A DNA stretch of 64,000 bases from Asterias amurensis (lineage: Eukaryota > Echinodermata > Asteroidea > Forcipulatida > Asteriidae): positions 10,085,501 through 10,149,500 of the forward strand of contig NC_092668.1 of assembly GCF_032118995.1 (NCBI RefSeq), read 5' to 3'. The position numbers and the translations under genes are program-made. Each line of letters begins with the position of its first letter. Position 1 is the first letter of the stretch. The notes under the pieces were generated by a model. That model saw only the letters and a list, made by a program, of their open reading frames with translations, was not told the DNA's origin and did no database searches. Positions 36,793-49,093 of the stretch are shown one piece after another.

Positions 36793-37441
36793 TTAATATT
36801 GGTCAGCATGGTTAGATCAAGGTTTATTGTGAATTGCAAAATATCAAAAAAGGACGCTGTTGAACCCACACAAAGGTATAGGCGTTGCGTGCACACATCG
36901 TAGAAACTGCATGGAAAAAAACCTTATGGAGGTAGAAATATGGAAATAGATGAGCGCCTACATGTTGCTCTATCTTTTTCTACCTCCATGTTCTATGCTG
37001 AGACCGTGATATGACTTTCAAATCTGAAAGGCTGCGTCCATGACAGGCATGATGGATCAGATGATCAAGGTAGGCAGTTTCATCAAGTTGATTTCACGTG
37101 AACCAAAACACACACACACACAGCCCCGAAAAAAAGAACGAAATGTATTAAATCATAACTCACATTTTGTACAACTCACAACTATGAGACTTGACAGCAG
37201 GCAGGAGCATTCTCTCCTCGTGCTTACATTTCAAAAAGTTTTGAAATCGGATGAATAGTTTCGGAGATATTGTAAAAAATAGAGAGCAACGACAGAAACC
37301 GGATGCTTAGCCTCGCGTGTAGCGCCCATTCGTTTGTGCATGACGTCACCTTTGAACCCGTGGACAACGGATTTCGGAAATCTTCGGAAAGAGCCGAAGA
37401 AGCCCGAAGACGGTTTTTGCGATGAGGGAGCACATGTTTAC

Positions 37442-38096
37442 TAGTGCTGGGCGAATAGTGAATTTTTGTTATTCGGATACCGCTGGCCAACTATCCGAAA
37501 TTAACCGGATATTCGAATAGTTTTTTTTGCCGCTAGAGGGCGCTATTTAAAAAAAAAAAAAAAAAAAAAAAATTAAAAATATTTTTTTTTTGCCGCTAGA
37601 GGGCGCTGTTCGTTTGTGAATGAGATCTTATGGGCGGATTGATATTAGTTTTAGACAGTGTCACTCGGTTCATTCATAAAAATGACCGGATCTAATTTAA
37701 AGATGGCGATTTGCTTTTTCTTTTGATCGTGATTGACTCTACGTGAAGGAAAACTTTTGTAATCTTTGAACAATTACGTCAGAAATGTCATTGTTTTAAC
37801 TCTTCACGGAGGTGAGCATAGTTAAATACTTAATATATGCTGTTTTATGCTGTCTTAATAGAAGTTTCATAAGGATTCAGACAAAATATTCATATCAGTT
37901 GTCGCCCGACGTCCGCGGATATTCGGATATTAAAGAATATCCGGTTACTCGGTTGTAATTACAGAATTATCCGGTTTGTAAATAGGTATTCGCGCCCTAT
38001 GCGGATATCCGGTTAAGAAAAAAAAGGCATTCGCGGTTACGGATAGGAAAACCTATTCGCCATTAACCGGATATTCGAATAATTCGCCCAGGCCTA
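37442..38096. mobile_element. hAT-like MITE, copy 2
   Basis: 655-bp copy in the same orientation as 8260-8910 with a perfect 8-bp target duplication ATGTTTAC at 37434-37441 and 38097-38104. Differences from copy 1 are mostly single bases and the length of the central A/T homopolymer, indicating recent mobilisation by a related autonomous element elsewhere. Confidence 0.9.
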
Positions 38097-38754
38097 ATGT
38101 TTACACAAAATGAGATAATGATTACATCATCATGTAGCCGATAAAATTCTGCACATGGTACATCTAGTCGCATAGCTTTTACCATGAAAACCTATTTTTG
38201 TCGTCGTTTTTCTGTTTTTTGAATCAAGATTTCTTCCAGAGATAATTATCAAAATTGAATGCGACTCTGTCAGTGCTAATTCCCATACTTTTAAGATTAA
38301 CTTGTAAAAATTTGGTGTAATTTAATTATATATTCTTCTCCCTCCGAGAGGTTTTGTTCAACCATTTCTTGCAAAGTTGTCCTAAATACGCACGTGTACA
38401 TGTATGTCGCACAGTCTGCAAACCTCCCCATTGGTAGAGGGCGCTCGTCATATAGGGCGCCCTCTTTTGCCATAGGCTGTGCGTTAAACTTGACCGTGGC
38501 CGATATGAAGAAAAACATAACAAATTGAACTTGAACACAGGTACGTTTTTTGCACGATCCACGCTCATTAAAAACGTAATTTTTATTTTTACTCCTTATA
38601 ATACACCTTAACAGACCACATCTTGTCAGAGAAAAAAATCACCTGCATTTAATTTCACTGAAACTGCCTAATCAAGGAACTCATCATCATGACTGGATCT
38701 GACAAGTTAGTTTGGTTGTCTTTTGTTTTTCAACTACGTAACACCAGTGTGTAT

Positions 38755-38860
38755 TATAAAAAATAACAAACCTGTGAAAATTTAGGCTCAATCGGTCATC
38801 GGAGTCGGGAGAAAATAACGGGGAAAACCCTACCTTGTTTCCGCACATTTCGCCGTCATA
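38755..38860 (+). mobile_element. Family-A MITE fragment
   Basis: Internal piece only (AACAAACCTGTGAAAATTTA, CTCAATCGGTCATCGGAGTC, GTTTCCGCACATTTCGCCGT); both termini are absent. Confidence 0.7.
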
Positions 38861-39630
38861 ACTTTTGGCTTTGAAGTTTTGCTTGGCTTTGCTTGCGGGG
38901 TATAGGCCTTTACATGCACCAGAAGTAATTAATGGAAACAATTTGGAGCAGACAGTTCTTTTTTAGCACAGACAGTTGCTGTTTCCATTTACAGCACCCA
39001 CAGCAATCTTGATTTCAAAATTGTATGCATCTTGGGTTAATTTAATCAAAATACTCTTTCAGGATGTGAAATCATCCGAGACCAAGTGAGGCCAGGAATT
39101 TTCAGTGGGCTAATACGTATCAATGAGAAGGATCTACATAATTTGCATACAACTGTATTTTAAGGACATTCAAGAGCCTTGACATGAATGATCAATGTCA
39201 AAATACTTAAATATACGCAAATAGTTTGTACACTGATAAGATGAGTTGTCGTATCCCAACAACTCACACTTAGTGCCACTGGTTTTTCTAATTACTACTT
39301 GTATTGCTAAGCTTTTCGATTGACATTTTTTTTTTACTCTAATGAAAGTTATGGCATAAACCACTGAAGGAAAGTAACAAGCTACACGTAATATTTAAAG
39401 TCAATTTTGTATGATCAACTAGGCAAAGCATGGGGCAGTGCATCTGTAAGGAATGCAGATTATTATGTTCGTCTAGACAAATTAATATCCCTCGCATGGC
39501 TTTTGTGAGCATCAGGAATTGGGGACCTTAGAGGAGAAATTTACAATCAAAGTCCATACCTTTCTTAAGGGATTTCATGTGTCATTGTCTGTTAAAACAC
39601 TGTATTTTAAGTTTTATTTTAAGTTTGTTT

Positions 39631-39748
39631 TTTAAATGCTTTGTTTTTTAAATGCTTTGTTTTTTAAATGAGATGGGCCCTTGACCTATTTTAAATGCTT
39701 TGTTTGTTAAATGCTTTGTTTTTTAAATGAGATGGGCCCTTGACCTAT
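39631..39748. repeat. 59-bp tandem duplication
   Basis: Two adjacent 59-bp copies (39631-39689, 39690-39748) differing by one base; each contains two TTTAAATGCTTTGTT subunits and GAGATGGGCCCTTGACC. Confidence 0.85.
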
Positions 39749-42700
39749 CAGACTTAAAAGTTGAAATTCTTGAAACAGTTTTAATCAAACCTCAAATACT
39801 GCTATCAGTTCGTCATATTTGTTATTGTTGTGTTATGTTTGTTCTTTGATTGGGAGATAACCGACTTTAAATCCTGTCCGGTATGGGCATTGTTTAAGCC
39901 ATGAAGTTATTATCCTCTTCATGGAATTTGCAAAAGATTGTGTTGCGTTCAATTTTGTTGAGTTAATTCTGTCAGTTTTTGTGGAATCATTTGCTCTTGA
40001 AGTGTCATCTTTATGTGGTATTTGGACACTGCCTTTGAATATTCATCTCTAAATCACAATTTGACCGTTTTAAGCACAACTTTCAAGTTGGTCTTGAAGG
40101 TGCTCTTTCATTCATCTTAGTTTGTCTTTGTATACATTTTGAAGACACAAGATCGCATTACTTGTACATTTTATGTTCCAAACAAAGTACTGACTCAACA
40201 CTAAAATCACTGGCCTCTTGTCTGGTCCAGTGTTAATTTGGATCCCTGATTTGCCAGTCAAAAGTCATGCAATCTGTTACCCTACATTTTGCTTAGAGCG
40301 AGAAATTCTAAAACCAATATTTTGTACCGCAAGGAGATAAATTTGGCCTCTGCTGTATAATGACAAGAGCTTTGCATGCGAGATGAATTTCCATTTTTAT
40401 TTTACCAGCAGAATTTGTGAATTTGGAGCAAGATTTTATTAAACAAATACAAATTTGATGCAAAGGGTTCAAAGACCAATGGGACCCAGAGTATGGCACT
40501 GTTTGAAGTACTGCAATCAGAAATCATTGTACATTGAAGGTGCTGGTACAATTTTACACAACATATGACAGCTGCATTCTTCTCACAAAGATCCTTTGCC
40601 CACGTATTCCACAGTCAATATGCAAATCAGCTGGCCTGGGGGTCCCTTAATTATGCCCACATCATGCATTATTGACTTAATGTCTGACGTCACAATAGAT
40701 GTTTACAGTAAACAAGTCCAATGTTCAAGAGGGCTGTGTAAAGACTCATTGGTTACTCTAAATCTCAGGAACTCGGCTGTCACTGCTCAAGGGAATACTT
40801 TGACATGAACTACGTGTTTGTAAGAATCATTTGGAATAGATCTCATTAACATCTCATCAAATTAGTAGGGCAGATTGATAAAGGAAGGAAGTAGAGCACA
40901 GTAATAACAAACAGCCTGGCCGAACAAAGCTCATGTTGGTTTAAGCAAAGGTAAGTGTCATGTCAATTCATCAGTTTTTCATTTGGATAAATCATGGAGG
41001 TAGGATAAATCAGGCAGGTAGGGTTGGTAACTCATTGATGGTTTTTTTTTTCTATATGAGCGTATTTTAATTTTGTTTGATTAATTGTTTACCCAACTCA
41101 TAACATACATGTTTACCGGCTTAGTGTAAAATTCCTGATGCATTGGTTGAACAAAATTATGATCCTTTGATAGGCTGAAACTCCATAGTCGGATCTTTGT
41201 TATAATGTTTTCATATTTTGTTCATACTAAAGCTACTCCTCGCATACAATGAAACAAAACAAAAAACTTGCTGTAGGAACAGTAGGTTTGTATTTTGTAC
41301 AAATTTCTAAATGCACTGTATGATTTTTGTGCGGAGCAATTACAGGCAGTAGGCAGCAAATTTCGGACTTTCAGTTTTACTCTCAGTTGAAAAACGTGAC
41401 ATGCAGTCATACGCTATGCTTGAGTAACTTCAACAACAGGAACAATAATGCAAAGAATGCTTTTCTTTTTTTAGACGTACAGTTCTTCATGATGCATGTA
41501 GTAATAAAGCAAAACCTGTCAGGCAGTCATGGGACGACAATCAGAAAAGTCATTGGGTTTTTCCCCTGAAATTGTAGGTGGGTGAAAAGAAATAACTGAA
41601 AATCAAATTTCAGCTTTTATTAAAAAAAAACGCAACATATTAACAAGCGAAAATGACAAGAAAAAAATACCCAGTTTAACCTAAAATATCTGGTTCATGT
41701 GCAGTGTACATGGTGTACAGAAAATATTATGAAGCTATTCAATATTAAAAGTTTGGTATGATTGGTTGGGTCAAAACTATTTTGAGAAGAAAAAAAATCC
41801 CCTGAAATCCCTTATCAGAATAAAATTGTCACATGCGGATATGGCAAATGACAAACACAATTTTCACGTATACAATGTAATGTTAATACATTATATTCTG
41901 ACTGTTACTTTGCATGACAAAGAAAAGTCTGCCACTACAATGTAATGATCATTGTATGACAGTTGACTTCTGGTGTAAACAACTATTGTTTAGTGTTTGA
42001 CTCATGATTGGATGACAATTGCTAATAATTTGAAAGCTTGTTCTTTAAATCAAAAAGGGAATTTCCTGAAAAGTATTTCTGTGTAAAACCTGCCTTTCTA
42101 TTAAGCATGTTAATTAAGGAAGCACAAGTACCATGTACTTAGTTTTATGGTGTGTAACCTGATAGGCGTGATACTTTATTCTTGCAATGGCAAGGCAGTT
42201 TCTCATTGATAAAGGGCACCGAGCGATGACAAGAGGGATTACATGTTTACACAAGTCACCTGCTGATCCAATGCTAAATGTAGATCTATCAGTTTTACTT
42301 TTATTGTCTATTTCCTTAGAGCATTATCTGGCTCATTTTGTCCTGGTTGACTTGCATGGTCATCCCAACTTAAAAACTGTCCCAACTAAAGTTGGGACCG
42401 GTCGGGATGGTCAAGCTAGTGTTTGTCATGTATGTGATTGCCTAAATGATTGATAGTGATCGAAGGTGATTGTGATCTATGTAGATGACCACAGCAATAA
42501 GTGGGCCTCTTAAATTTATCGAGTTTGATACTTTTAGGCTTTTCTCAGCTCTCAATCAGGCTCACGCATGATACACAATAGGGAGGTTAAGCAGCACATT
42601 ACCCGAGCAATATGTGAACGTGAACGTCAGAAAATTATGTCGTTTCTAGGTGATGTCACAATTTTGGGCTTATTGTATGCTCATGTGTGGCATCTAAATG

Positions 42701-44644
42701 TACGTACATGTACCTGACGTGAAAGTGGTAACTTCACGTGTGCTTAAAATGTAAGATTTACAACACAATTTTCTCACGATCACATTCACATTTTTTGCTC
42801 GCGTAACATGCAGCGAAACCTACCTAATACATGTAGTTCTAACATGGCAAAACTTGAGAAGAATCAGTCCAATGGTCCAATGCAGTGTATAACAGCCACT
42901 GGTTCCCTGCATGTTTGGTGACTGATCGATCTCTGGATACCAGCTATACAGTTTGCGCATCCCATTGGTTACATCCATCTCAAGTTGGGGACTGGTCCCA
43001 ACTGTAGTTGGTACATGTACAATTTTAAAGTTAGACAAAACATTGGCCAATAGGCAGTAACTTAATAGGCAGGGTGTCCATCAGGCAATTGCTTCAATTT
43101 CTGCTCTTAAGTCTCAGGCTAAATGTGATGTTCCTGAAGGAATTTATTTTGTCAAAATTCAATACATAACTATGTGCTTAAAATCACAGCAATCTTGGAT
43201 CCTTTTTTTTATATTCTTTTCTGCAAAAGTGTAACTAGCAGTACCATATAATTTAGGTTAGTTGTGTTCTAAAACGCTGCCTGTTTAATTGCGTAAAATT
43301 CATAGTAGGATGAAACTGAATACTCTCTTCCAAAATCCAATGATGTACATTGTGTTAATGTATTGTAAGCTTCATTTTACATAATATGTAGAGCGCAAGA
43401 CATTATCATAATTGAACAAAACAAATAAAATTTATTCAAAATATTTCACTTTCATATTGTTTGCACAGATCGCTCCCCTAATGTAGGTCCATCAGTTTCG
43501 CTTTTATTGTCTTTTTCCTGCTGCATTGTCTAGTTCATATTTGTAGCGTAGGTAACGCAATTTCAATGGAACATTTGTATAGTGTTCGATAGTGTATCAT
43601 TGGCATTTGCACTTAAAGTACAAAAATACATATGCCAGACTACCTTGCTCCATGGAAAGATGTTTAGTTCATTTTCATCATTTACACAATATACACATTT
43701 AATGTTAAAGTTATCAAGTGTAACAATAATTCCACTTATAAGGAATGTTATCAACAAATGAAACTTGCACTACAATTACTTTTAACGGAAAGTGATTGCA
43801 TGGAATTTTTTTACAAAATGCTATAAAATAAATGCCGTCCATGTAGGCTTACAGGTTTTTGTCAGGTCTGACTTTATCAAACGTTTTCTTTCTTTGATTA
43901 TTATTATACTCGTACCATTAATCAATTTCTCATGTAGTCAAATAGGAAACATTCATTTATTTTGAAAATGATGAATCACTTTGGGAAAAATTTCAGTTAA
44001 AAATGTGTGATAATTTGTTTCAGTGGGCGTGTGGGTACAGTGATTTTAAAGCGAGACCTTCAATAGGATTTCAATCATGCCTTCTGAATAGTGCTGTCGA
44101 CTGCCTTGTTTGAAAATGACCTCTTGTGGCTTTTCCTCTTGTTGGTTTACTGTATTGTGCATCACCCATATTGTGTTGTTTTTCCTTTGAATATTTGTCA
44201 TTGTACAGTGTACACAAAGACCCAAGGAGGCTATATGGTAGAAGCATTGGACCCCATTGCCTGCCTCTGGGTCCCTGGTGCCTCTTGAATGGTTCCAATT
44301 GAAGTGTACAATACTCCAAGAATGGCTTCAGCCTGTGGTGCATGGTTTGTTACAGTACACTATCACAAGCGACAGAGAAATATCAAATTATTCTGAGTTA
44401 TGTTGAATGTACTTGACAGGTTGACACTATGGCATACAATAGTAGGTCTCTGCTGAAAAAGGCTGGATGATTGATTTCTGGGAAATCTAATATTATTCCA
44501 TTGATTTTCAAGCACAGTAGGATAAAAGATTATCACAAGTATGTATAACTGTATAGATATGTTTATTGCAAACAGATTTGTAACTTCCTTTGAGTCCAAT
44601 ATCAAGTCATTCAACATTATTTTAATATCAAGTCAAAATTGTCC

Positions 44645-44825
44645 TGTTTGTTGAGTCGGGTCTGTCTGTTGGGTTAATCAAGTAGTAGTCAAGTCAAGTG
44701 AAGACTGTCTGTTGGTTGAGTCAAGTCAAGTGAAGACTGTCTGTTGGTTGAGTCAATCAAGTAAAGACTGTCTGTTGGTTGAGTCAAGTCAAGTCTGCCC
44801 TGTTGGTCGAGTTGAGTCCGTTCAA
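44645..44825. repeat. Minisatellite, unit about 33-36 bp
   Basis: Repeated GACTGTCTGTTGGTTGAGTC with variable AAGTCAAGTGA spacers, about four units. Confidence 0.75.
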
Positions 44826-45247
44826 ATGCCACATTAATGTTGGCTACGGTAATAATAAATAATTCACGAAATCTCAACTGATATTTTAAGCCATTATTTT
44901 GTGGCACTGACAGATGGTTGCGCAGCCTCCTTACAATCTCACAGTGATTCTTTTTTTTTGCTGACTTTACCTGCAGTTGTTCCAGTGTTGTATAATGGGC
45001 TGGATGAGAGGCAGGCACACGCCTATTTGCTTTTTCTCTATATATTGTTTATAACTTTCTTTCTGAACTTTTTGTTTGTCATTGCAGTTTTTGTCTGTAC
45101 CCATCATTGTATCAGTCCGTAAAGTTGTCTTAGTTGACCGGTACAACACAGCGTGAACAATCACTCAAGGAGCTGAACGATCATAGTGTCTGAAAAGAGT
45201 GGAAGACTTTTTTTTTATTGAAGCATCACTTCATGACATCTGGAAAC

Positions 45248-48200
45248 ATGGGCCAGAGGAGATCTAGGGGAGAGCTGGTTGCTTTGTGCTGGTGCTTTCT
45301 GTTTGCAACAAGTAAGTGTAATTCAGTCTATAGGGTTATAGAAATAACATTGAAAGAGTTTTGGAAAACTGGGGATTAAGTTGCAAAGCATTTTTGGTTT
45401 TGCAACAGGAGGCTTGTTTAGTAGTTGAAATGGTTTCCATGTCAGGGAAGAAAATTTCATTTTAGAAGTGCATCGGCGTAACAGAGTGCATCTTAAATAG
45501 GAAGTTCATTTCTGTTGTAGTTAATTATAAAACCCAATGTATTTGTTTTTAAAGCAATGATGCCTAGACACTCAGAACTATTCTTTTTTTGTAATTTTAT
45601 TGCAGTTGCTTCTGTTGGAGCAGGCGATGGTGATGCGACATCAACATCTACAACCACAACAGTAGCACCTGAGCAGATGAAAACTACAGTGTCAGGAGCT
45701 GGACCATCATTAGTAGCAACACCGCTAGCTACAATATCACTAACAACAGCAGCACCTACAACAGGGCCTGTAACAACAGGACCCACAGTAGCACCTACAA
45801 CAGGACCTACTACAGGACCTACAGCAGCACCCACAACAGGACCTACTACAGGACCTACAGCAGCACCCGCAAAAGGACCTACTGCAGGACCTGCAGCAGC
45901 ATCCGCAACAGGACCTACTTTAGAACCTACAGCAGCACCCGCAGCAGGTCCTACAACAGCACCTACAACAGGACCTACAAAAGGACTTACAGCAGCACCT
46001 ACAGCGGGACCTACAGCGGGACCTACAGCGGGACCTACAGCGGGACCTACAGCGGGACCTACAGCAGCACCCACATCGGAACCTTCAGCGGGACCTACAG
46101 CAGGACCTACAGCAGCACCTGCAACAGATCCTACAAAAGGACTTACAGCAGCACCTACTGCAGGTCCTACAACAGGAACTACAGCAGCACCCACAGCGGA
46201 ACCTACAGCGGGACCTACAGCGGGACCTACAGCAGCACCCACAGCGGAACCTACAGCGGGACCTACAGCAGGACCTACAGCAGCACCCACAGCGGGACCT
46301 ACAGCGGGACCTACCGCGGGACCTACAGCGAGACCTACAGCGGGACCTACAGCGGGACCTACAGCGGGACCTACAGTGGGACCTACAGCGGGACCTACAG
46401 CGGGACCTACAGCGAGACCTACAGCGAGACCTACAGCGAGACCTACAGCGAGACCTACAGCGAGACCTACAGCGAGACATACAGCGGAACCAACAGCGAG
46501 ACCTACAGCGGGATCTACAGCGGGACCTACAACAAAAGCACCAGAGAGTCCAGGTACAACAAAGGAGCCTTCTACGTCAACCCCAGGAAAGCAAACAACA
46601 AAAGATACTGATAAGGAACCCGACAAGAATGCTGTCGGCGGCGGTTCCACAGGAGTCATTGCAGCAGTTATTGTGTCTGTTGTTGTTGTTCTTGGTCTCA
46701 TCGGAGCTTTCTTTGTTTACAGACAGTAAGTAACAGTCAAGCTCCTTTATCAATTGGGCAGTTGGCTAGGAACTGGCTCCTCACAAAGCCCTGACAAAGT
46801 ATGCATTCCATTGTTCAAACTGCATTTGAAAAATAGCATTTAACCAATTGTTGTTCAAGAATTGATGTTTTATGTACATAAGTCATACCTGGAAAGGTGG
46901 GAGTGAGTTGGGTAAGGGTAGTTGATGTGTTTTGTTCTTGTTAGGAGCACATTTTACACACAGTGGATCCTTTGTAGTGACATTCCATGCGTCGCCTGTT
47001 TGCCTTTGGTCTGCCCTGTCGGGAGTCATATTGCATGTATGAATATGGTGCGCATAAAATTGTCCATGTTGGCTGAAATGTGCACTAAACTTGGGCGATA
47101 TCGATTTATTTTATTCACGATATATTGCCGAAAATATATCGCGATATTCGATATAATCGCGATTAATTAAATTTGACATCATCAGTCTTCAAACTCAAAG
47201 TGAAAGTTGTAGGAGAGACAGTCATAGCATAAGAGAGGTGTTCTAATGACCTATTCTTCTGGTTTTACTCCAAACCTATGGGGTGCAAGATGTCTCAGCT
47301 AGCAAATACGTTACGATATTTAATCGATAATCGCGATATATCGCGATTATCGCGATATAATCGCGATATATCGATATTTCGATTAAAACCAAATCCATCC
47401 GATATCGAAATCGTTTCCAAATTAATATCGCGATATTGCGATATTCGATAATATCGTGATATCGCCCAAGCTTATTGTGCACTGCTCAGTTACACAGTGG
47501 GAATCTGACTTCCAAAGTGGCATAGAAAACATATTTCCTCATTAAATAATATTTTAAGGGAAGCTTTCTACTGTCATTATCGTCAAACTGTGTAAGTTAA
47601 ATTGAAATCTGTGGACATTGTGTTTTGTTTTATGAAAGGTACCCAGACCCTTTAAATGATAAATAAAACAAATCAAATTGGCTCTTTGCGAATCAAGAAA
47701 ACTAATTCATAGTATTTTTGTTTTCTCTTGTGTCTTCAGACGAAAGTTGAGGAATAACTACGGCCGTTTGAATGAGGATACAGAAGAGAGTGGATGGTCG
47801 GCCTTCTCCAAGAATCCTATCTACAGAGGAGACAGGGTAAGCTTTGTCAAACCTGCATGGATGTGAATTCTCTGTTTTTAACCAGAAATCTGTTTTTCTG
47901 ACCCCCCCCACTATTTTGTTTAACTAAGATCAAGTCAAAAAACAACCCCATGAAGATGAAACCATATAGAATGCTCCTGATTACAGAGTAGGTCTAAAAA
48001 AAGAGATTAATGTTTGTGAAATAAGCAGGGTTCGCACTCACAAGCTTTTAGCCTATGACAGCCCTAGCCAGTAAATTTTCTCAACGGGACAATGGGATAA
48101 ACAATAAATCAATCAAAATGTATAAAGTGCCTGAATCAAAAGGCGCTGAGGCTCAGAAGGAATTTATAATGAAATAACAGTAGGCAGCCTAAAACAAGTG

Positions 48201-49093
48201 GGCTGTCAGGAGTGTCTTAAATGTGTTGAAGCACATAGTATATTTCGATATTTGGAGATAAAATACAGGATTCGAACTGTCACTTGTCTGCCTTTTGGTA
48301 TGATCTAGAATAGCAGGGGCTGTGAGTTCGAATCCCACTTAAAGTACATGTAGTATGCCTGTGGATTTGATAGCACTGAGTATACTATGCCCTACTGCGA
48401 CACAAATCAGTGTAAGGGTAAAAAAAAACGAAAGTATTTTTTTATAGGTCTAAGGTCTGTGTACCTGCAGCAAACTATGCACTTTGCACATAGCAGCCTG
48501 TGTACTATATCCGTAGCACCCCGTGTACTATACCATAGCAACTAATGTACTAACCCATAGCAACCAATGTAGATGTACTTTACACATAGCAACAGCAGCT
48601 GCTTGGTACACTGTACTTTGATGTCTAGGCACAATTAATTAAGTGGTGTCATAAACCAAATATTGACTACTTTTACTTGTGCTATCATATGGTTTGAATG
48701 ACTTCCTCGGTGATCCCCGGATTACCTCGGGAGTCTTTGTTTTAACCTTAGCAATATTTATTGTCATGCATCACTGAGCTCCATTTCCCGCCTCTATTTC
48801 CCACCTTCGTGCATCACCAAGCTAATCTGCATCCACACCACTTAATGCAGCATCAGAGTCCAGCTTTCTCTAGAACCTCGAGTTGAAACCAACGGTTCCT
48901 TTTGAGAACCACCCCAACTCATTTAGAGATAGTCATTTCATTGTGTTACTGCAAACCTTTCCATATCGTATTTCCACCATGCAAAGCTTTCAAATCCTAC
49001 AGTCAATATTTGCTGTATATTTCGTAAACTCCAAAGCTACTGTTTTCATAACTTTTTCCTCTGATTATATTTCAGGACTACTCACCACTGTGA
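45248..49093 (+). CDS. Mucin-like single-pass membrane protein with Thr-Ala-Gly-Pro repeats
   Basis: Four coding exons: 45248-45311, 45606-46725, 47740-47836, 49076-49093; GT-AG borders, phases 1, 2, 0, total 1299 nt, 432 residues, TGA. The chosen ATG has a strong context (AACATGG); an in-frame ATG at 45233 in weaker context would add five residues. Residues 1-27 look like a signal peptide (basic start, then LVALCWCFLFAT). Residues ~28-365 are a Thr/Pro/Ala/Gly-rich ectodomain, mostly TAGP/TAAP/TTGP/TARP tetrapeptides, expected to be heavily O-glycosylated. A hydrophobic segment GVIAAVIVSVVVVLGLIGAF (~371-391) is followed by a 38-residue cytoplasmic tail starting RKLR. The tail contains YGRL (402-405, YxxPhi type) and NPIY (420-423, NPxY type), both classes of clathrin/PTB sorting signal. 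No named family is recognised; the repeats are unalignable and only the tail is informative. The 5' leader and polyA site are not located. Confidence 0.78.
45769..46527 (+). repeat. Coding minisatellite, 12-bp unit encoding TAGP and variants
   Basis: Tandem array based on ACAGCGGGACCT or ACAGCAGGACCT with unit variants ACAGCAGCACCC (TAAP), ACAACAGGACCT (TTGP) and ACAGCGAGACCT (TARP). The 5' half is heterogeneous (ACA/ACT codons, Thr-Thr units). The 3' half is homogeneous GCG-containing units, including a run of six consecutive 12-mers at 46409-46480 encoding TARP x5 and TARH. The unit is a multiple of three without stops, so it stays open in several frames on both strands. Expansion or contraction by whole units would keep the reading frame. 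Confidence 0.92.
47087..47475. mobile_element. hAT-like non-autonomous element in mucin-gene intron 2, 8-bp target duplication
   Basis: A 389-bp element with ends AACTTGGGCGATATCG and CGATATCGCCCAAGCTT (inverted), flanked by identical 8-bp TGTGCACT at 47079-47086 and 47476-47483. The interior is exceptionally rich in CGATA/TATCG words and can fold on itself. An 8-bp duplication fits the hAT superfamily. It has no coding capacity. Confidence 0.8.
48257..48436 (+). mobile_element. tRNA-derived SINE-like segment
   Basis: Contains GTGAGTTCGAATCCCAC (B-box-like) on the plus strand, a reversed GGATTCGAAC piece before it, a GAGTATACTATGCC...CACAAATCAGTGTAAGGG tail and a terminal A run. In intron 3 of the mucin-like gene. 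Confidence 0.55.

Larger units (their letters stand above)
31893..45247. other. Long intergenic region, repeats and AT-rich DNA only
   Basis: About 13 kb without a reading frame I can defend. It contains family-A MITEs (33213-33586 and a fragment at 38755-38860), a family-C MITE (36661-36792), a hAT-like element (37442-38096), a 59-bp tandem duplication (39631-39748), and a minisatellite with a unit of about 33-36 bp (44645-44825). An inverted pair around CATGGAGGTAGA/TCTACCTCCATG lies near 36910-37000. Frames such as 32917-33180 lack recognisable domains, splice support or family resemblance. Confidence 0.6.

Noticed and set aside
46085-46480. 131-residue minus-strand Arg/Ser/Cys repeat frame
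   Set aside because: Another frame of the same minisatellite, with no start context or flanking domain.
45493-46701. 402-residue open frame on the minus strand opposite the mucin repeat (VGPA repeats)
   Set aside because: It is the antisense reading of a stop-free 12-bp tandem repeat. The plus frame has a signal peptide, membrane segment and consistent splicing.
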